Under the pieces are notes generated by a model. That model was not told the DNA's origin, ran no database searches, and saw nothing but the letters and a program-made list of their open reading frames with translations. The position numbers and the translations under genes were made by a program. Source: Faecalibacterium sp. CAG:74 (GTDB lineage: Bacteria; Bacillota; Clostridia; Christensenellales; Aristaeellaceae). From it: a DNA stretch of 10,635 nucleotides. This document shows positions 7,764 to 10,635 of the stretch, piece after piece (position 1 is the first letter of the stretch; the number at the start of each line of letters is the position of its first letter). The stretch lies in the NCBI GenBank assembly GCA_000437595.1, contig FR899842.1:51642-62276 (forward strand), given 5' to 3'.

Positions 7764-9536
7764 ATGCTGCTGCACGATTCCCACAACGAATTTTATCGCA
7801 CGCCGTCCGGCCCTGCTCCGGCTGGCAGCAATGTTCTGATTCGCCTGCACTGCGACGAAGCGACGAGCGTCGTCCTGCGCACTTGGATGACGGAAGAACT
7901 TTGCTACACCATGCTGCCGACCGCTGAGCATGTCTGGGAAGTTGCCATTCCCCTGCCGACCACGCCGGGGCTTTTCTGGTATTACTTCCTGATTTACCGC
8001 AAGGACGGCCGCACCATCCGCTATGGCAACCAGCCGGACAAACTTGGCGGCGTCGGTGTCGCGTATGACCACGGCGAGCCGGAATCCTTCCAGATTACGC
8101 TCTACGACCCGGCTTACAAGACGCCGGAAGCCTTCCACGGGGCGAATATCTACCAGATTTTCCCCGACCGTTTCCGCCATGCGCCAACAAAAGCCGTTGA
8201 TGACCGCAAAGACCGCTATGTCCACAAAAACTGGGACGAAGAGCTGCTGGGCGTGGGCGACCTGCGCGGCGGCAAGTATCAGGAACTGGATTTCTACGGC
8301 GGCACGCTGACCGGCATTCAGGAGAAGCTGCCCTACCTGAAGGACATGGGCATCGACATTATCTACCTGAACCCGATTTTCCGCGCACGGTCGAATCACC
8401 GCTACGACACGGGCGACTACACGCAGGTTGACCCGCTGTGCAGCACGAACACGGAGTTCACCGAACTGTGCGAAGCGGCGAAGAAAGTCGGCATCCGCGT
8501 GATGCTCGACGGCGTATTTTCCCACACGGGCGAAGACAGCGTGTACTTCAACCACTTCGGGCATTATCCGACGCTCGGCGCCTATCAGGGGCAATCCTCC
8601 CCCTACTACGACTGGTACACCTTCAACCACTACCCGGAAGACTACAAGGCATGGTGGGGCATTCTCTCCCTGCCGGAGCTGCGCAAGGACAATCCGGAAT
8701 ACCAGAAGTTCATGTTCCAGCCGCACGAGGGTGTTGTTCCGCGTTGGATTGAGGCGGGCAGCTGCGGCTGGCGGCTGGATGTGGCGGACGAATTGCCGGT
8801 GGACTTCCTGCGCAAGCTGCGCGCCGCCGCAAAGGCCGCTGACCCGGAAGCCGTTGTCTTGGGCGAAGTGTGGGAGGACGCGAGCAACAAGGTTGCTTAC
8901 GGCGAAACGCGCTGCTACTGCACAGGCGACACGCTCGACAGCGTGATGAACTACCCCGTGCGCGAGGCGATTCTCAACTTTGTGATGGGCAAAACGTCCG
9001 CCAGCACCTTCGTGCGCCTGATTCACCATCAGGAGGAAGTTTACCCGGCGCAGTTCCGTTACGCGCTGATGAACCTCGTCGGCAGCCACGACCGCTGCCG
9101 TGCGCTGAACATCCTTGCTGGACGCGAATGTCAGGAACTCAGCAAGGCAGATCAGCAGCATGTCCACCTGAACGTGGAAGAGTACGAGTTAGCTGTGAGG
9201 CGCTACAAGCTTTGCATCGACCTGCTGTGCGCGCTGCCGGGCTGCGCAACGGTGTACTATGGGGACGAAGTTGGGCTGACCGGCTGCCACGACCCGTGGA
9301 ATCGCCGCGCCTTCCCGTGGGGGCGCGAAGACAAGTCGCTGCAGAAATACGTCGCGAACAAGCTGCGCCATCGGCAGGAATCCGACCTGCTGCGCCTCGG
9401 CTACTGCGACATCGAAGCGCCGGATGACGACACGCTGCTCATTACGCGCCGCATGAAGGACGGTCACGACGCGCTTGGGCAGGAATCGACCGTCACGGGC
9501 AGGGAAATCATCAAGGTGTGCCGGAAACTGCACTAA
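7764..9536 (+). CDS. GH13 alpha-glucan hydrolase (neopullulanase/cyclomaltodextrinase/alpha-glucosidase-like)
   Basis: Alpha-amylase-family enzyme, 590 aa from ATG 7764, with no signal peptide and so cytoplasmic. An N-terminal beta-domain (about residues 1-125, opening LLHDSHNEFYRTPSG) precedes the TIM barrel, which begins at IYQIFPDRF. The four GH13 blocks are present: NPIFRARSNHRYDTGDY, GWRLDVADE with nucleophile D339 (codon 8778), GEVWE with acid/base E368 (codon 8865), and GSHD with D443 (codon 9090). The late motif YYGDEVGLTG is also typical. Start choice: in-frame GTG 7725, ATG 7743 and ATG 7755 exist, but 7764 gives the usual family N-terminus and has GGA eight bases upstream. The region after the barrel is short (about 35 residues after DDDTLLITRR) compared with the usual C-terminal beta-domain. 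Downstream of glgP, it could trim limit dextrins or maltooligosaccharides. Exact specificity is not readable from sequence. Confidence 0.9.
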   Translation: MLLHDSHNEFYRTPSGPAPAGSNVLIRLHCDEATSVVLRTWMTEELCYTMLPTAEHVWEVAIPLPTTPGLFWYYFLIYRKDGRTIRYGNQPDKLGGVGVAYDHGEPESFQITLYDPAYKTPEAFHGANIYQIFPDRFRHAPTKAVDDRKDRYVHKNWDEELLGVGDLRGGKYQELDFYGGTLTGIQEKLPYLKDMGIDIIYLNPIFRARSNHRYDTGDYTQVDPLCSTNTEFTELCEAAKKVGIRVMLDGVFSHTGEDSVYFNHFGHYPTLGAYQGQSSPYYDWYTFNHYPEDYKAWWGILSLPELRKDNPEYQKFMFQPHEGVVPRWIEAGSCGWRLDVADELPVDFLRKLRAAAKAADPEAVVLGEVWEDASNKVAYGETRCYCTGDTLDSVMNYPVREAILNFVMGKTSASTFVRLIHHQEEVYPAQFRYALMNLVGSHDRCRALNILAGRECQELSKADQQHVHLNVEEYELAVRRYKLCIDLLCALPGCATVYYGDEVGLTGCHDPWNRRAFPWGREDKSLQKYVANKLRHRQESDLLRLGYCDIEAPDDDTLLITRRMKDGHDALGQESTVTGREIIKVCRKLH

Positions 9537-9557
9537 AAGGTACAATTGCATAGCAAT

Positions 9558-9597
9558 AGCGCCGCTTGGTTTCATTGTGAAATCAGGCGGCGCTTTT
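9558..9597 (+). terminator. Intrinsic terminator between convergent GH13 and DUF3343 genes
   Basis: Perfect 8-bp stem AGCGCCGC (9558-9565) / GCGGCGCT (9587-9594), with an inner TTTCA/TGAAA pairing that extends the hairpin, then TTTT (9594-9597). It lies 21 bases after the GH13 stop and ends just before the minus-strand DUF3343 stop. On the minus strand the trailing bases are T-poor (TATTGCT), so it mainly serves the plus strand but may weakly stop both transcripts. Confidence 0.85.
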
Positions 9598-9599
9598 CG

Positions 9600-9875
9600 T
9601 TACTCAATCCCCGCCGGGCGCACAGTCGTCCGCCCTGTCGGCTCCTGCCACACGTCATAGAAGCCAATCAAGTTGCCCGGATTCGTCGCCCGATACACCT
9701 GCACGGCGCGGCGCAAATCCTCCCGCTCGATGCGGACGCTCAGCCCGCACCCCATCGCCACCGCGCGCGGCGTAATCATCACCGACGCACGAACCCCGTG
9801 CTGGCGCAAATCGCGTTCAAACGCCATCACCTGTTGACGCGAACGGAACGCCGCAATGCAAAACTCCTCCCTCAT
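9600..9875 (-). CDS. DUF3343 domain protein (putative Se/S carrier-like), 91 aa
   Basis: Small soluble protein of the DUF3343 family, which Pfam names putative Se/S carrier-like. These proteins often occur near cysteine desulfurases and selenium-metabolism genes, and are thought to carry sulfur or selenium on a cysteine. The signature is present: a short alpha/beta fold with TPRAVAMGCGLSVRI at about residues 35-49, where C43 in the CGL motif is the candidate carrier residue; a second Cys is at position 6. The length fits the family, with a tail (about 72-91) slightly longer than the common 70-80 residues. The start is set by AAAAGGAGG (9887-9895 on the plus strand), 11 bases upstream. It is divergent from the cysteine-desulfurase-family gene, which fits a shared sulfur/selenium function. 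No experimental role is established for this group. Confidence 0.85.
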   Translation of the reverse strand: MREEFCIAAFRSRQQVMAFERDLRQHGVRASVMITPRAVAMGCGLSVRIEREDLRRAVQVYRATNPGNLIGFYDVWQEPTGRTTVRPAGIE

Positions 9876-9913
9876 CGGTTCTACCGCCTCCTTTTCGCCA
9901 TTAGAATAATATG

Positions 9914-9941
9914 AAAAAACGCCCGCCGAGGTTCGCGGACG
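9914..9941 (-). terminator. Terminator-like hairpin in the divergent spacer, minus-strand orientation
   Basis: Read on the minus strand, CGTCCGC (9941-9935) pairs with GCGGGCG (9926-9920), seven pairs with one G-U, around an 8-base loop, followed by six T's (9919-9914). It would stop antisense transcripts coming out of the desulfurase gene, or act as an attenuator in the DUF3343 leader if that promoter lies further upstream. Confidence 0.5.
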
Positions 9942-9943
9942 AT

Positions 9944-9949
9944 GGAGGA
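9944..9949 (+). promoter_or_regulatory. Ribosome binding site deciding the desulfurase start
   Basis: GGAGGA nine bases before ATG 9959. An in-frame ATG at 9911 would add 16 residues (MKKRPPRFADDGGKAS) but has no Shine-Dalgarno upstream and would put this site inside the coding region, so 9959 is preferred. Confidence 0.85.
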
Positions 9950-9958
9950 AAAGCGTCG

Positions 9959-10635
9959 ATGATTTATCTGGACAATGCCGCGACGAGCTTCCCGAAGCCG
10001 CCGGAGGTCATTCGGGCAATGGCGGGCGTGGAGGAGAAGATGGGCGCGAATCCCGGACGCGGCGGGCATCGGCTGGCTCTGCGCGCGGGGCGGGTGGTGG
10101 AGCACTGCCGGGAGGAAGCCGCGCGGCTGCTGGGTGTGCATCATCCGGAGCGGATTCTGTTCACCGCAAACTGCACTGAAGCGCTGAATCTCGCCATTTC
10201 CGGCACGCTGCGGCGCGGCGACGAGGTCATCTGCTCCTACGCGGAACACAACGCCGTCATGCGGCTGCTCGACCGCTACGTTTCGCGCGGGGAAATCACG
10301 GTGCATATGCTTGCGCCGGATGAACGCGGTATCCTGTCCCCTGCTTCTCTACGCCGCGTCATCAGCCGCAAAACCGCACTGGTGATCATCGCCCACGCCA
10401 GCAACGTCACGGGGCTGATTCAGCCGATTGCGCAGCTGGGCGCGGTCTGCCGGGAGCGCGGCGTTCCCCTGCTGGTGGATGCGGCGCAGACGGCCGGGAT
10501 GGCGGACGTTTCGCCAGACGTGCTGCGCGCAGACATGGTGGCAATGCCGGGGCACAAAGGGCTGCTGGGGCCGCAGGGCACGGGACTGCTTGTGCTGGGC
10601 TACGGCATGAACCCTGAACCGCTGCCGCTTGGCGG
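9959..10635 (+). CDS. Cysteine desulfurase family protein (aminotransferase class V), 3' partial
   Basis: PLP-dependent enzyme of the NifS/SufS-like aminotransferase class V family. It would take sulfur (or selenium, if acting on selenocysteine) from the amino acid onto an active cysteine. 225 complete residues are visible, with no stop before the window end; relatives are about 380 aa. Motifs in order: MIYLDNAATSFPKP at the N-terminus, NPGRGGH (31-37), TEALNLAI (73-80), EHNAV with cofactor-stacking H97, HASNVTG (146-152), DAAQTAG with pyridine-binding D174 and Q177, and PGHKG with PLP lysine K200 (codon 10556). The catalytic cysteine lies beyond the window, so activity cannot be confirmed. 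The pattern fits the Firmicutes EGO_0260-type subgroup more than housekeeping IscS; this is a judgement from motifs. About half its Arg codons are CGG, unlike the nearly CGC/CGT-only glgP, consistent with lower expression. It is divergent from the DUF3343 gene. Confidence 0.92.
   Translation, partial: MIYLDNAATSFPKPPEVIRAMAGVEEKMGANPGRGGHRLALRAGRVVEHCREEAARLLGVHHPERILFTANCTEALNLAISGTLRRGDEVICSYAEHNAVMRLLDRYVSRGEITVHMLAPDERGILSPASLRRVISRKTALVIIAHASNVTGLIQPIAQLGAVCRERGVPLLVDAAQTAGMADVSPDVLRADMVAMPGHKGLLGPQGTGLLVLGYGMNPEPLPLG

Larger units (their letters stand above)
9876..9958. promoter_or_regulatory. Divergent promoter region between DUF3343 and desulfurase genes
   Basis: An 83-bp spacer serving both genes. 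The AT-rich block around 9900-9919 offers a plus-strand -10 candidate TAGAAT (9902-9907, 5/6) and a minus-strand TATTAT (9906-9911). I find no convincing -35 for either, so exact promoters are not assigned. Ribosome binding sites for both genes lie at its ends. Confidence 0.45.

Noticed and set aside
7737..9167. 476-codon open frame on the minus strand
   Set aside because: It is antisense to the GH13 gene, with a composition typical of a complement artefact and no recognisable motif.
9546..9914. 122-codon plus-strand frame opposite the DUF3343 gene
   Set aside because: The minus-strand gene has the family motif, a strong ribosome binding site and the right length. The plus-strand frame has none of these and begins inside a terminator region.
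9911..9958. Earlier in-frame ATG for the desulfurase gene
   Set aside because: There is no Shine-Dalgarno before 9911. The family N-terminus begins at MIYLDNAAT, which starts at 9959 behind a good GGAGGA.
9881..10306. 141-codon minus-strand frame opposite the desulfurase gene
   Set aside because: The plus-strand frame has a full set of PLP-enzyme motifs. The minus-strand product has no recognisable domain and would cross the divergent spacer.

Overview
The window looks like chromosomal DNA from a GC-rich member of the Clostridia, most plausibly an Oscillospiraceae-type gut anaerobe. The reasons are strong AGGAGG-type Shine-Dalgarno sites, the gene types present (tandem complex-I-subunit-5-like proteins, a clostridial-style GH13 enzyme, a DUF3343 protein beside an aminotransferase-V cysteine desulfurase), and high GC at third codon positions. 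This placement is an inference from gene content; no rRNA or marker gene is present. I see no tRNA, rRNA, CRISPR array, insertion sequence or phage gene.

Region 1 (1-4933) is the 3' end of a membrane-complex operon. Three consecutive genes encode different antiporter-like proton/cation channel subunits of the NuoL/NuoM/NuoN/MrpA/MrpD superfamily. The first is cut by the window start. Each later gene follows within 13-18 bases and has its own strong ribosome binding site. A strong intrinsic terminator closes the operon, so any partner subunits (NuoH/K/J-like, MrpB/C/E/F/G-like, hydrogenase or other redox subunits) must lie upstream, outside the window.

Region 2 (4934-9597) is an alpha-glucan breakdown unit. 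A near-consensus extended -10 promoter (5042-5070), with a perfect inverted repeat just downstream of the predicted transcription start, drives a glycogen/maltodextrin phosphorylase. A GH13 alpha-glucan hydrolase follows. Two hairpins separate the two genes, the second with a U-tract, so the hydrolase may be expressed by read-through. The phosphorylase would release glucose-1-phosphate from chain ends, and the GH13 enzyme would cleave branched or short remnants; both lack signal peptides and should be cytoplasmic. A hairpin terminator closes the unit.

Region 3 (9600-10635) is a divergent pair: on the minus strand a small DUF3343 protein (putative Se/S carrier-like), and on the plus strand a cysteine-desulfurase-family PLP enzyme cut by the window end. 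This arrangement suggests sulfur or selenium transfer. The 83-bp space between them holds two good ribosome binding sites, an AT-rich promoter-like block and a hairpin with a T-run facing the DUF3343 gene.

I do not see a clearly unprecedented system. The points most worth a second look are the three-subunit pump array with a NuoL-like C-terminal extension, and the divergent DUF3343/desulfurase pair.
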